Of a stretch of 64,000 nt of DNA, positions 1 through 15,000 are shown in pieces. The position numbers were made by a program, and so were the translations under genes. Under the pieces are notes generated by a model. That model did no database searches. It saw only the letters and a program-made list of their open reading frames with translations, and was not told the origin of the DNA. Source of the DNA: Doris montereyensis (lineage: Eukaryota; Mollusca; Gastropoda; Nudibranchia; Dorididae); contig JAXRKP010000627.1 of the NCBI GenBank assembly GCA_037039925.1, positions 67,501 through 131,500 of the forward strand, in the 5' to 3' direction. Numbering within the stretch: position 1 is the first letter of the stretch; the number at the start of each line of letters is the position of its first letter.

Positions 1-3000
1 ATATCACAGAAAAATATCACAGAATAGCTGTCATTTATGATGATAGTTCCAGTGACAAGTGCACCCGCTTCACATACTATGAACTTATGGAAAGAACTGA
101 AGAGGTTTGTTTAATGGCTAGAAAAGTGAAAAACAAACTGTTTGTTGAATTCATTTTCTGCAGTTACATTAAAATATAATTTACTGAGGTACACAGGACT
201 CACATAGTCGAGCACACACTATCACCATCCCTGACCCTGAACCCCCCCCCACCACCACCACCACCCAAACCCAACTTATCACCCTGTTACCACCCTCCCC
301 CACCCCCATCCTCCGGCAGCTCATCCCATGAAAATCACACTGTGTTCGACTATTTGGAATTCTTCCCATCTACACTGCAGGAGTCGAAAGGCAGAAAAAG
401 CAATCTGTAAAAATTAGCTTTCCCCTTTAATTTAGTTAGATATTGATGCTGTAGATCTAGAATCTAGATCTAGATAGATTATAACTGAGGGAGGGGTGTT
501 TAAATTTCATATCATAATCAAAAATCAATCAAATTTAATAATGATGGAAAGGTAATTTAACTACTCCTACTACCATGTTGTGAGTTTGAAATCACGACGA
601 CATTGATTCAAAGCCCTGGCTGGCCCAGAGTTTTTTCACAAAATGTTGTGCTCTTGGGAAAGGTATTTCACTCTGCTTTCCTCACTTGAGTCAGATGTGA
701 ATTAGAACCGAGCTAAGAAAGATCTTTTCAAAATGTTAGTGCAAAGTGCCTTACAGGTTGCTGAACTATGTGGTCCTTAGGGAATTGAGAAGGACTTTAA
801 TTGATATATGTATTATGGCCTCTGGGAGGATATATGCTGGAGTCTGTGAGCCTGCATTTACAAGGGAATATGGACCTTTAATACAGGGATATCTTTTTAT
901 CTTTTGATTTATCTTTACTATTACTAGTTCTACTTTTGCTCATAAAATACTACTGCTACTACTACAACCATCATAATCACAAAATGTCCTCCAACCATTT
1001 TCACTCCCTGGTAAGATCTAGCAACGATTTATTTGCAGTGCTTGTTAGAACTTATTTTTTAGGCCTGAAAATATTGTTACTGAGTCTACATAAAGCAAAA
1101 GGGGTTAGATCTATGTCTGGTTCAAACAATTTTAATGTTTTATGTATTCCTTGACTTTTAACAATAGTGATTTTCTTTGATCAATTAGCACCTTCTCGAT
1201 TAAGAACGGTAAAATTATTTTTATTTTTACTTCACAGTTGAAGGCAATGCTCTCTGACTTCCTTAGACCAGGCCAAATAGTAGGGATTTTGTTGACACCT
1301 TCATGTGACTTACCAAGTATTTTGTTAAGGTTCGAACATGTCATATGAACTTAATTTTTGTGTGTGCCTGAAGCACCCCAAGATCATCTTAGTTATTGAT
1401 GTTGGTAAAATCAATGTAAAAATCTAGTGCCTGGAGTTATGTAAAATATTTGTAATTAAGTTATTTGTTTTTCAGAGGTTAAAGCCTTTGTTTTATTTTT
1501 ATTATTTTTAATGAGGAGAAGGGGGGTTAACTTTTTGTTGTTGCTTTTTTTAAGAAGTTACCAAAGCATAAATAATAAATGATAGTAAAAAGTTAAAATC
1601 TTCTTCTTTTTTTTTTTCTTTATTGTATAAAACTAGATTTAGATTTAGAATTAATTCTTGGTGTCAATGAATTATTGGCTGAAAATTCTTGCTTTCTCTT
1701 TATTTCAGCATTCTTTCAAATAGTTGTGCCTTCTATCCTGTAAGCTCTGATGGTCTGGGATACAGCATCAGCGGGATTAAAAGAGTCAAAGCATCATGGC
1801 TTTTGGTTCAGTCTTCATATGAGCAGGTCTTATATGTATTTTCATGTTACTTTAGATAGATACAAAAGTGTCAAAATTTGTTCAATAGATGACATTTTAT
1901 ACTTTACAATCCAGATGAATAATGGTCAAGAAGAGGAGAAACAAGAAAGTGAAGGAGAAGAAAAATTAAAAGATAAATAAAAAAGAAAAGGAGAAGGAAA
2001 AGACAAAAAGAGAAAAAGCTAGAGAAACAAATGACAAGTGGTCTGTAATTTAGAGATAAAACTTTATTAAACATTGATAGATAACATGCAGACTTAGAAA
2101 ATACATGTAAAAGAAATTATAGTTACCTTGTTCATGATTTTTTTTTCTTTTCAACAGAGATTTCTTACTGCCTTACATGATTTGAAACCTCAGTTCATCT
2201 CCAACAACATTTTGCACAAGTATCAACTAAAACTTGTGAAATTATCCTTTGCATCTGGGCCTGCAGCACATACTTCAACGGAGCTTGGTCCCCTAGCATA
2301 CTGTATTACAACATCAGGAACGACAAGTTCCCCTAAAGTTGTCAAAGTGCCTCATTCTTGCATTGTTCCAAACATTTTGTCATTACGGTAATGTCCCCTT
2401 GAAATGAATTGTGATGTCTCGGTTTAATATCACTGAATCTTTTAAATTTAAGAGAATGAGGTTGGGGGGGGGCTAGTGAGAGAAAAAATTTTCTTGGTTT
2501 ATATCAGGTTGGGACATGTAATTGTTAATTGTTATCAGACACAATAGGATATAAAGAGAGTAAATGATTTGTCAGATGACTGCCTTGAAAGACTTTTAGA
2601 TGTAGCTCTTATTAACCGTTTCCATTTTTTTTTATCAATAACCCAACGTCACAGGTATCTCTTTGATGTGAAATGTACAGACAAGTTTCTTCTATCTTCA
2701 CCTTTGACCTTTGATCCTAGCATAATTGACATTTTTGTGAGTCTGTTTAGCGGAGCAGCCTTGCTTATTGTGCCTGATGAAGTGAAAAGGAATCCAGCAA
2801 AGTTATTAAACGTCATTCACAACAGACAATCAATTACAATTTTACAGGTAACACAAGCTATTAAAATTCAAACCAACAACAAAAGATCAATATTTAACCC
2901 CTGCATTTAACCCATTAGGTACAGACTGTCATTTGCATTATATTCACAAAGTAAATGTTTTCATCTTGAGCTTTGATTCATATTTAATGACAATATACTG

Positions 3001-6000
3001 TCAAATTAAAGTCTAGAAGAAACTTTCTTATTACAAATGATTTACGCTTTTGTGTCCTTTGAAAATTTGATGACATATACATAACTTTCATAAAAGAAAA
3101 CAGAATGCTGTCACAGGAGTTGCATATATATCTTATAATTCCTCTGTATTTGTCTTTAGTTGAATGTGATATTTGGGTTTTTTAATTTCTTGATTGACCG
3201 TCCTTTTAGTACATTTAATAAAAATAAATCTGTTACATTGTAATTGTAAGAAAATACAGCATTGATCAAGAGAGTTGTCATTGTTTTGTGTTTCATGGGT
3301 GAAAACATATGAAATAATAGATTATTAAAGCTATTTTATTTTATACATTATCACCTATAAAATGATATATAGCAAATAGTAACCTTTTTACTTCTGATTT
3401 GTGAACTATGTATTGAGTCTGATGTGATAATCTTGTCACGCTTGACAAAGCATACTGTCTCAATCAAAACTTGTATTTTTATTTACAGGCCACTCCCACC
3501 CTGATAAGCAGATTTTCTCCACGTCACCTGAGGAAAACTATTCTTGGACTGAACTCTTCTCTACGTTTGCTAGCATTTGGCGGAGAGAAGTTTCCAACAG
3601 GAGTGGAAGTGAAGAAATGGATAGATCCTGCGAACAAAACTCAGTTTTCAATTTGTATGGAATTACTGAGGTATCGTGCTGGGCTTCGTGCGAAAAAGTA
3701 GATGTCAAGTCATTGATGTAAGTGTTAAAAGAGGATTCCTCTCTTGATTTGTTTGAAGTTAAAAGAAAAAGACGAAGAAAACACATACATGGTTTAACAA
3801 TAATGGTATAATGTGCAATACATGATTTTATGTTTATAGTGTAAAGCAAAGAATAGGGACATGAAATAATACTAAAGCCTTGTAGGAACAAAGACAAGAC
3901 AAATACTGAGAAATAGACAGAATTTTTTTATTGGGTATCAACATTCGATCCTGCGACCTCTGCGTTGGTAGCCATCAATTTGCCACGAAAAGAGAGCATA
4001 CTAACAACCAAGCTAACTGCGCTCCTTTAGATATGTTTCTGTGTCATGTTGTGTATCCCGTAATCCTCCAGGATCGTGAGGGTGCTACACGATGGATTCG
4101 GGCAGTTTCTGTCTCTGTTGTTGATCAGGAGCCAGGTCATGGATCTCGGAAAAGCTCTCCCCTGTCCACTCTATTTTGTTGTCTTCCCATCTCTTTTTCT
4201 GTCTTCCTCATAGGCGGTTGATGGTATACTACTGGTAGGTACTACTTCTTTCCTTTCACTTAGTTTTCATCTTACTATTTTCTCTTCATTTACCCTGGGA
4301 CCACCACATGTGGTGGATTGGTCAAGTCAATGAAATAAACAAACTGACACTGTCTTCCTCTCCTCCTTGTTCCCCCAAGGTACCTTGTAGGATAAGTGGC
4401 GGGCGGTTAATGGGGTCTGCTGTTAGGTCCAACTTCTTTCCTTTGCTTCTTTCATTTATCTTTCATCTTGCTGTTTCCTCTTAATTCACCCTGAGATCAC
4501 CACATATGGTGGACAGGGTAAATTTCAACTTAACAAAAGAGTAGGATAAGTTTGGAAATGCCATTTTGATCTTTATTTAGGGTTGCTGATACTGGACATG
4601 TGACTTTTGTGTCATTCACACTGCTTATTGCTCACAGCACATTGTTTTGTCTTTCACCTTGTTGTCACTACAGGAAAGGTATGAGAAGAATAGAAAGCTC
4701 TGGTTGTGTTAAATCTCCTTGACATTTGTTACAGCTGACCGCAGTTTTGATCTTGTTTGCACAGCATCAATTGTTTTCTGTCTTCCTTAAAGGAGAGAAT
4801 ACTCTTTAGAGAATGTCATATTGGATTTAAAATGTTGGTCTTTGACTGTCTTCAAACGATTTATCTCATCCTAAAGAATTCCAGCTGACAGATTACTTTT
4901 CTTTAACACTTCACTGCTTTTATAGACATCTCCCCTTGGTTGCTACCTTTTTTACCAAGAATTACGTTTAGGTCTGATATTATATATACTACTAGCAAAC
5001 TTTAACAACACACGACCCTTTGAATTGCCCATTTTATGTTCGAAGTATATCAGTTTGGCAAAAAACAAACTAGAATTCGTTTTGGACGCTATGGGCAGAT
5101 AAAAAATGGATAATCGCCTTCAACACTTTGTTCCATAACATAGGATATTTAAGAATTTCAGCAGTGTGTGAGCATAAGGGAACGTGTCAATGTAATGAAC
5201 AGTTCAAAAAGGGGTGCGTTATTAAAGTTTGCTGGTGTATATGTGGAAAAAATGTTTGTTCATTATCTTGTCTTTTTAATGTTGATATTTATTTTGGTAA
5301 CACAGAGTTCATGAAGTGCCATTTACTTTTCAGAGAATGTAATACTCCAATTTCAGTAGGGAAGGCATTGGACAAAACACTGATCAAAGTTTCAGTAGAC
5401 ATTTCAAGTACACTAAAGGAAGGCAACATATTGATAGGTAATGTATGAATTCCAGATTTTTCTGTTAGTGTTAATATCTGCTGAATTTTTTGTTTGTTTG
5501 TATCCTTTAGTTTTCTTTTGATGGGGCAAAGGCAGGAGGAGAGAGGTTGTCTTTGTACCTCATGTTTTTACTTGATTTCTAGATTGTCTAGAAATCTTCG
5601 GTATTGTAATAGTTTTAGAATATTTTAAAGCAATAAGAAGGAAATTCAGTGATGCAGCATACTTAGAGATAATCAATAAGCAATAAAAAAGGAGTTTTAT
5701 AAACTTTTTGTAATCTTACGTTGTGACGCTTTCCCTCATATTAAATGATTTTTTCATTTAAATGTTTGTCTCGAAAATTTTCATGGGGATGGTAGTAGTG
5801 AGGAAAAGGTGGGCAGGTTTGCTTGAGAGAGATGGGTGAGGGGTTCTTTCTTTTCATTTGACTTTTTTTGTGTGTTAAGTTTGCTACTGTGACCCCTTTT
5901 CAAGTGTGTTTGAGACAATAGATTTTGGTTTTAATTCTGTTTTACATTTGGATTGTCATTTTATGTTTCAATGCTTTTTTTATCATAATTTAGGAAGTGC

Positions 6001-9000
6001 GCAGAGAGTCTGTATCGTGCATGACAATAATGATGATGATGATGCTTCACAAAATGTTGCCACTTTTGACCTCAACACCAATGAATCGGAGCGTGTCAAG
6101 CACAGAAATGGCAGAGTTATATGGAGAGATACCGGAGATAGGGGCAGAATCATGCCTGATGGGAGTATCGTTTTTCTTGGCCGTAAAGATGACCAGATAA
6201 AGAGAAACGGCAAGCGCCTTAATATTTCTGCCTTGGAAGAGGTTTGAATGCAGTCTTTTTTTTTGTGTCTTTTTTTTCTTTGTTGTCTTTCAGTTTTATT
6301 TTGTTTAACTTATTTTTAGGTAAAGTGAAGAATTTAGATTTTGTAGACTTTATAAAACACTTGTTACATTGTTAGAATTTAATTCAAAAGCTGGTTGAGA
6401 GATTTGCTGTTCCATAAAATATGAAAGTGTTGAAATAACATTCTATAGCATAAAAGATATAGATGAAACAAAGTCTATGCAATAAGCTTGAACAAGTTAC
6501 CTGAACATAGTGGAAGCTCCATTTTCAAGAATGTTGAAAGGAATTGAATGCTTGGGTTCTACTGCATATATCTTGTTTTAAATGATGTATATAATGTTGA
6601 AGAAGAGGTTGATAAATATTGTGTCATGAAAACAAGAGCAAAGAGATATTGATACATAGATTGGCTGTATTGATAGATCCTAAAATTATTGCTCCTCTAC
6701 ATTGTGAAGGATCATGACTTTACCCTGCTCCTCATAAAGTTATATATTTATGTAAGTGGGCATAGTGGACTCTTGATTTTTCTGCGTCCATTGAGTTGTG
6801 GTTTTGTTGCTGGATATGGTTTTTGTTGCTTTTGCTGGAATTTTTGTTTAGCTGATTCTTTCTTTCTTTATCAACTCCCATTCTACCTTCCGGTGTATGG
6901 GTTTTAGATGCCCGAAATGATCTTTCTCCAGGCTGCCCTGTCCTGACATTTTCTATTTCCTTCCGTGAAAGTTAAATTTCTTTCCGTTAATGCCTCTTTT
7001 ATATCTTCTTACCACTTTCTCCGAGGTCTGCCTTTTGGTCTTTTACCTTGAGTTTTAGCACTGTATACTGATTTAGCTATTCTATTGTCATTCATTCTGT
7101 TAACATGCCCAAACCATCTCAGTTGATTCATTTATATCTTAGTTTTTATACTATCTGCTTTAGTTTGATCTCTTATTGTTGTATTTCTGATTTTGTCTCT
7201 TTTAGTTTTCCCTACTACTCTTCTTAGATATTTCATTTCGGCTGCTTGCACTCTACTGTATTCCCTACTGTCTAGGGTCCAGGTTTCACTGTCATAGAGG
7301 AGAGTAGGACAATAAACTGTGTTGTATACTGTCATTTTGGTTTTTGTTGACAATTCTTGTTTACCTACAAATGCCTTTCCTAGATGGTTATATATTGCAC
7401 TTGCCATTTTGATTCTCTGGATGATTTCTTCTCTTAGTTTCCCCTCTAAGTTAATCATTTCTCCTAAGTAATTGTAGCTTTGAGCTTGTTCTAAATTCTT
7501 CCTGTCTAATTTAAGATTTTGTATTTTAGCTTCCCTAGCTACTAGCATTGTTTTTGGTTTTCTTTGCATTTACTCTCATTCCTCTTTTATTTAATTCATT
7601 ATTCATTATGTTGATATTTGACTGGAGGTCCCTTTCCAAACAGAATAAAATCATCAGCAAATGAAAGCATTGATACATTTACTGGTTTGAGCTTCCAGAT
7701 ACCTACATTCATTTTCTTCATGTTTGAGGATGCCTTTGCGACTGAATCCATAAATGTGATAAACAAAAGAGGACTTAGGACACAACCCTGTCTTACTCCT
7801 ATATCTACATCAAATTCTTTAGATACATTTCCAGCTACTCTCACTGCACATGTTGGTTTATTGTAAAAACTTTTAATGGCTTCTATTAAATTTTGCTCTA
7901 CGTTGTGTTCTTTTACAGAATGCCATAGTTCGTCCCTCCTCACAGTGTCAAATGCCTTTTCTAAGTCAATAAAACACAGGTGCAAGTCAATGTTTCTCTC
8001 AAGAAATTTTTCTATTATTTGTCTAATTGTAACTATATGATCTTGTACACTTCTTCCTGGTCTAAATCCACTCTGGTCTTCTTCAATCTGATCCTCTACT
8101 CTTTTCATTAGTCTCATTTCCAGAATCCTGGCATAGACTTTTCCTGGTACGCTATGTAGTGATATCCCTCTATAGTTTGAGCATTCCATAGTTGATCCTT
8201 TCTTATGTATTGGTACTACCATTCCCTTTTTCCTGTCATCTGGCACCTGTTTGGACTTCCATGCTTGTTGACACATATTGCATGTAGTAGTTTGTCTGCC
8301 TCTCTCCCTTGGTTTTTAATCATTTCTGGATAAACTTGATCTGCTCCTGGAGCTTTTCCTAATTTCATTTTTCTTATAGCTGTTTGAAGTTCTTCCATTG
8401 AGATATCTACATCTTCAGCTATCTCATCTTGATTACTTGTTACTCTTAATAATTGATCTGTACTCCTTGTTTCATATGTTTTGGAGGGATTATGTATTTG
8501 GTGAAAATACTTTCTCCATGTTTCCATGATTTCGCTGTCTCCTTTCATTCTTTCTCCTTTGGCGTTCTTAATTTGTCGTATTGGACAGGCTTTGGTCTTT
8601 CTCATGCTCTTCATTGCTCCCCAGAACAGCTTTTGATTTCCTTGATAGCTTTCTTGAAGTCTTTGTCCAAACTCTTCCCACTGATCCTGTTTTGCTTTCC
8701 TAACTTCCTCTTTGGCGAAAGTTCTTTTACTCACGTAATCTATCCTATCCTCTGGTCTCTTTGTTTGTAAGTATTTCTTCCAGTCATCCTTCTTTTCTTT
8801 GATCTTAGTCTTGACATTCTCATTCCAACATGCTGTTCTTTCCTATCTCCTTTAATTTGTTTCCTACCACAGACCTCTTCAGTACAACTGAGGAGTGTTT
8901 CTTTATATATTTGCCACTTTTCTTCTATTGTGCTTTCCTTCAGACCCATCTGCTTTCACCGATAGATCTTTTTATCCTGGATTGGTACATTTGTTTTACT

Positions 9001-12000
9001 ATTGGTTTATTTAGTTCTTCTATTTTGAGTTTAGTAGCTTTCTTCTCTTTCCTTTTCTGTTTGTTTTCTTCAGTTAATAATCTCATTTTGGCTATCACTA
9101 GATGATGATCACTAAATATTTCAGCTCCTCTGTTTACTCTAGCATCCATTATACTGTAAAAAGGGAGCTGCTAACTATTATGTAGTCTATCATTGACTTT
9201 TCATATCTGTCTTCATTTACTCTTGTATATTTGTGGATGTCTTTATGAGGAAAAAATGTGCTAGCTATTTTCATGTTATTCTTTAGGCAAAAATCTATTA
9301 GTCTCTCTCCATTTGGAGAGTTGTTGTCTCTCCTTTACCTATTACTCCTCCTGAGTTTCTACATTGTTGCCTACTCTAGCGTTTAAATCTCCTAAAACCA
9401 TCAATTCCTGTTTGGGTTTGAGATTCTCTGCAGCTAATTGTAAATCATTTTCGAAGATATCTTTTTCCTCTTTGGTGGCACCTTCGTTTGGTCCATAAGC
9501 TATTAATAATTTAATTTCACTTCCTTTTGGCTTAATATTTGCCTCTAATAGCCGTGGGCTTACAAATTTCCAACTTTCTTGTAGCATTTCTTGCCTTTCA
9601 TGCATTAGGAGGCCTACTCCTGCTCTAGCTCTATCTTTGACATCTACTCCTGAGAAGATTAAAGTATGATTTGGTCCTACATTTTCTATTCCTTGTCCTT
9701 TTTTCTTTGTTTCTGTAATAGCCAAAATGTCTAATTTGAATTTTCCATTTCTTCAGCTAATTCTAACTCCTTTCCATTAATTGCCCTAACATTCCATGTT
9801 CCAAAAATCACAGTCCGTGTTCTTTTTCAGAGTCGTCTTCGAAAGTTCAAGCCGGGTATATCATTGTATATATTACTTTCAATCAGTTTGTTTTGGATAA
9901 GCAGGTGATTAGCCCACTATACCCTAGGTAGATGGTGGGGCTGCCACCTTGAGGCCCCCTACCAGGCCTTGTTATTTTGTCAGGGTTAACTCCCTTAGCC
10001 TTTAGTCATTCAAGACCAGCCTGCAAGGCAGCAGGTTTTTGTTTTCTGACAGGGTTAACTTAGCCTTTGGTCAGTCAAGACCGCCTGCAAAGCAGCATGT
10101 TGTTTCTTTCAGGGTTAACTCCCTTGGCCTTTGGTCAGCCAAGACCTGCCTGCAAGGCAGCAGGAGATTCGTGGAAGGCGGATCATCTACTCCCCGTACA
10201 GGTGCTTACCTGTTCACTTCCCGGGTTTAGCTGATATATCAAAATGCCGATATATTCTTTTCATATTTGTTTTTTTTCTCACAGGTTTGCAGCCAGTTAC
10301 AGTTCATATCTGACTGCCGAGTATTGTTGAGTCAAGACAATCACTTGGTTGCTTTCCCTCATTGTTGCTGCAGAGGATAAGCCTCAATTGCTCTTCTCCA
10401 GTGACTCATCAAAAGAACAAAAAAAAAAGCCGGAGGACAATGTCACTAGCATGGACCTTGAGAGCAGACATGGTCTTCCCCATGAGGCTTTAAGTATTTC
10501 TTCAGCATGCATAGAGACTGCGGAAAGAATAGATCTGTACATTACTGAAAATATAGATACTGATACAACCCAAACAATGAAAGAAAATGAAAACGTTTTC
10601 CCAACGAGTTCGAAAGCAGGTGGGAGAAGTTTAGAGACGTCTCATTGATCACATTAGACAGGTTCTGCCAAGTCACTACATGCCAGATCTCTTTGTCGAA
10701 ATTGACCAAGCCTTTCCAGTTACAGCACATGGTATTTTCCTTTTCTTCTTCTTTATAACTGACTATGTCAATTATTTTGTATGGTTGTCAGCGCAATTGC
10801 CTCTGAATTTAAAAATAGTTTTTCAAATTTCAATTTTAAAGTGAGATAGAGGTATTTAATTTTGCTTTTAAAGCCTTCATTAGTGCTGTGCTGAATTTGC
10901 AGTTTGTTCTAAAATCTTATCACACTGGGGTAGAATGAGTGTAAGTGGCTGTCAATTTTTGAGGATGGGGACATGTACATGTATGTTTGACAACTTGATT
11001 TGCTTGTTCTCATATTTAGTTCAAACTGATTGAATAAGATGGAAATTTGTCTATATATATTTTACATTGTACCACATTTTGAGATTAAGATCTTGTTATT
11101 CATATTCTTCTTAGTGTACTTTGAAACTACCTTATATCTTTTAAAAGGAAATTGTTAATGTCATCCAATTAAGAAATGTCTAGTCAAAGAAATGCCCATG
11201 GTAAATCCTTTTTCCTTTGTAATTCAGTAGTCATTTCCAGCATAAGTATGATCGTAAATAGAAACAGGAAGTCTTGCTATTTTTTCTCTTAGCACTTCAC
11301 TTTCTATCATGTATCATTTGAACATCGGAATAAACTTTTTCATCTTGATACTAATTCCTCATTTTGGATAACTGTCATAAGTCGTGATCTATTTTATATA
11401 GTAAGAAATGTCTCTTTTCTAAAACTACCACCACAGGAAAGCTGGACAAGAAAACATTGCTTAACATGGCAAGCATGATTGTGATGGATTCAAGTTTATT
11501 GTTTAGGTCTCCACACTCATGGGCATCTAGACTTTGGAAAGTAAGACCAAGATGCCTGTTACTCTTGCTCGATAAATATAACCACCCCAAAAAATGCGAT
11601 GACCTTTTTAGGACATTTTGCATGGATCTTGATTGTTTATTTGCACATTGAAAAATTGTAGTGTCACCTTCATTTAAATTCTTTTTTTCTTCATTGTTCA
11701 TTTACTTATTTAATAGCATTCTAGCAGCAAAAGCATTCATTATGTAAGATATGAATCAAAAGATAAATGTTAATTGAAACTTTCAATCAATGTTCTTATC
11801 ATTTCAATATAATTGTTTATCACACATAAGCTCATAGGAGAAAGGAAAAGTATTGGTTCTCTAGTTGTGCCAAATTTATACAATACCTATGAAAGTAAAT
11901 ACATGCTTGGATTTCTGTTTTTATTAGGGTTCAAAAGGTCTAGTTTCATGAATCTTGCCAAAATACTTGTGCACATGTCATTGTCACAAATTAATTTATA

Positions 12001-15000
12001 ATATAGTATCTAAGTATGTCAGATCATTTTCTATTTTCAACATCTTTGAGAAAGCAAATGAAAGTGATGCCACTTTCTGAGCAATACCTCAACGTAATCT
12101 TAACTGTTGTAATTGTATTTTGTCGCTGATTATTAGGCTATAGTAATTTTCTGTCTATTTTGAAATTTCAGCTTTATCTTCCTGCAGGCACTAATGGCAT
12201 CAAAGCTGAAGATAGTTTTTTATCCTTAGGGGGTGATTCTTTAGCGCGCTTGGACTTGTTAACACACTGGAGAAGGTCATTAAGGTTGCTGCTACCGAGT
12301 TTTTAGATATCTTGTTTAATAAAACATTTGGTTATTTCGTGGAAAACCTGAAGACTTGTTTATCCTCTGAACCTTCGAATAGTTTTTCAGATGAATTGTT
12401 AAATGTGAATAAAGTGATTGAGTTGCACAGTGACTTCATAAAAGTTGATACGATTCATAAGAATGAAAATACCACACATACTTCCTTGAATTCAAAGGAT
12501 AACTCATTTTCAATAGACTTTGAAAATGTTAATGACCATACCAGTGGAAAGGAATTTGAAATTGTATCACAAAGTTATGCCAATACAGAGGTAGTCAACA
12601 ATTTCACGTTTCATCCACACGCGCATGAAAATAGACACGATTATCTACTCCATTCATTAGATGGCATCGGTAAAGTCATCTGTAAAGGTAACAGAGTTTT
12701 GCACTTGAAGAATAATCTACAGGGGAAATCTTATTCAACCTGCACATCAGCTAGACTGTCAAAACTGTCATCCATTTGCATGCACTAAGGATTGTGATGC
12801 TTCAATGAGATTATTGCCTCCTAGCAGTCACAGTTCAATAGATAACCATGTCGAGAAGGGCCTGTGTCCTGAAGAAACCTTAAGTAAAGGTCATATTGAT
12901 AAGGCCCACCTCTTATCAATGAAAAATACTGTAGATTGGGAAAATTACAGCTCTGTGGAACCAACAGAGAAACCAATGTGCTTTTTTAAACTAGCTTGGA
13001 AATTCAACACAGAAAAATGTGTGGATGCCTCACCGACAATAGTTGTTTTTGGGTAAGTCAAACATAGTTGTTGATTGATTGATTTTTTCGCTCTATCTCT
13101 CTTTTTCTCCTTTCTCTCAATTGAATTAATGTCCTTTTTAGTAAAATTGGTAAAGACATATAATATTTATAAATCAAAGATGAATATTTTAAAAATTTGG
13201 AGCAAATTTTAGCGTTGTCAATGAAAGTTCTTTTTGTCTTTTAGATGGAACATGTTTAAGTCAGTAAGAATAGTAATACGTGTTTGAGACAACATTATGA
13301 GTATGATAGATTTATATTCTGAACATGTTGTCAGTTCCAAATTGGTCAATAAAGTCAAATTAAAAATTTGCTCAGAACAAACTACATGAAATCATATGTT
13401 GACAAAACAACAGAAAAGAGTGACCTTAAAAATTATTAATTTATGAAATCAGTAAAATCTTGTAACCCATACACAGGAAGGAGAAAGAAAGAAAGAAAGG
13501 AAAATCTTCAAACTTGAATCTAGAATTTAAATAATTAAAACGATTTGAAAGATAGTATTCCTGGTTAAAGCTGTATGCCATCTCTATAGGTTCATCTTGT
13601 CCAATTCAAGTTTCATCCATGACATGCAAATTGTTTACGTTTTCAGGAAAAAGCACTTGTATTTACTGGCTCGCACTCCGGTCACTTTTGTTCAATAGAT
13701 TTGAACTCTGGCAAAATTTTGTGGAAAACTACCTTGCCAGACAGAATAGAATCCTCTGCATGTTGTTCGTTGGACCTGAGGTTTGTTGTTGTAGGTGAGT
13801 TTGAACTGTCAGATTTTTTTAAATGGTACATTGTAGTAAGATGTGGGCAAATACTTTATGTATTTTACACAAATCTGTATAAATAGACACATTTTAAGTT
13901 TTTTACTCCATGCAGAGGATAGATCTAATAACTTTGTTTTTATAATTGTGTTCTTCACCCTCAAAAGGTCAGTGGTTATGAACATATTTAATTAAAAGAA
14001 TTGTGTTTCACCACGAAAACAAATCATGACATCCTTTCTATTCATCTATCAAATGAAAAAGAAAGAAAGGATAGATAGATGAAAGGTAAATCCAAAATAT
14101 AATATAATCTGCACACAGAAGAAATAGAAGGAGTAGAAAGGTTGTTTGGTTTTTTTTTTTTTTAATTCTTTTATGACAAAGTGGGATGATTTTATGAAAT
14201 ATAAGAGAAAACCTAAGATTTATAGAAACTAAAGCAACTGAGTTTATATCCCTTTATTATTGGTTTTTTTGTTTATATTAAATGCCTCATTTCACTCTTC
14301 TTCTATTTGGTGATAATTGTTCAAAATTTAAAATTGTCAGAAATAAAAGGAAAAATTGCTAAGAACAAAACAGTGATTGCTGATAATTTCTCAAGGCATT
14401 GCTATCTATGTTTTAGCTTGTGATTTGATGCAGCCTTGAAATATGATATGAAAAGAACACAATAAAATTTTGATGCAATATTGTACCAGGCAATGTCAAA
14501 ATCTAGTTCCTTGTAAGCAAAGTTAATGCTAACTTTTAATGCATATAATATGCTTGCAAAGTGACAATATTGGAGGTCAAATATTCTAAATTCTGTCAAT
14601 CATCCTGGATCATAAGATTTCAGAGTAAATCAACCATGTGAACATTTTTTGTAATTTGATTTACTCAAGGCAGTTGAATGCTTGTAGAACTTCTTTATAC
14701 ATATTTTACTGACCGTACTTTAATTCTCATTGAAATTCAAATTTTTATATATGTGTAAATAATTTAGAATATTTTACGCTAAAGGGCTGCAAGTTACATT
14801 ATGAAATGAACCATCTTTTCAATTTGTGACTTCAATCAATCTTCTCTGACTTCTTAAACTTGTGTTGAACAGCTTAATCTGTTGTGATTTATTTGCCAGC
14901 AATTTTTCTAGTTTTTCTTTCTTTTTATATTTCAGGGTGTTATGATGGTGGAATTTATTGTTTGGACATCCTTTCTGGCTGTGTGGAATGGTGTTTCAAA

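Noticed and set aside
181..369. Gly/Val-rich frame opposite a poly-C/ACC run
   Set aside because: Low-complexity CCACC repeat in an AASDH intron.
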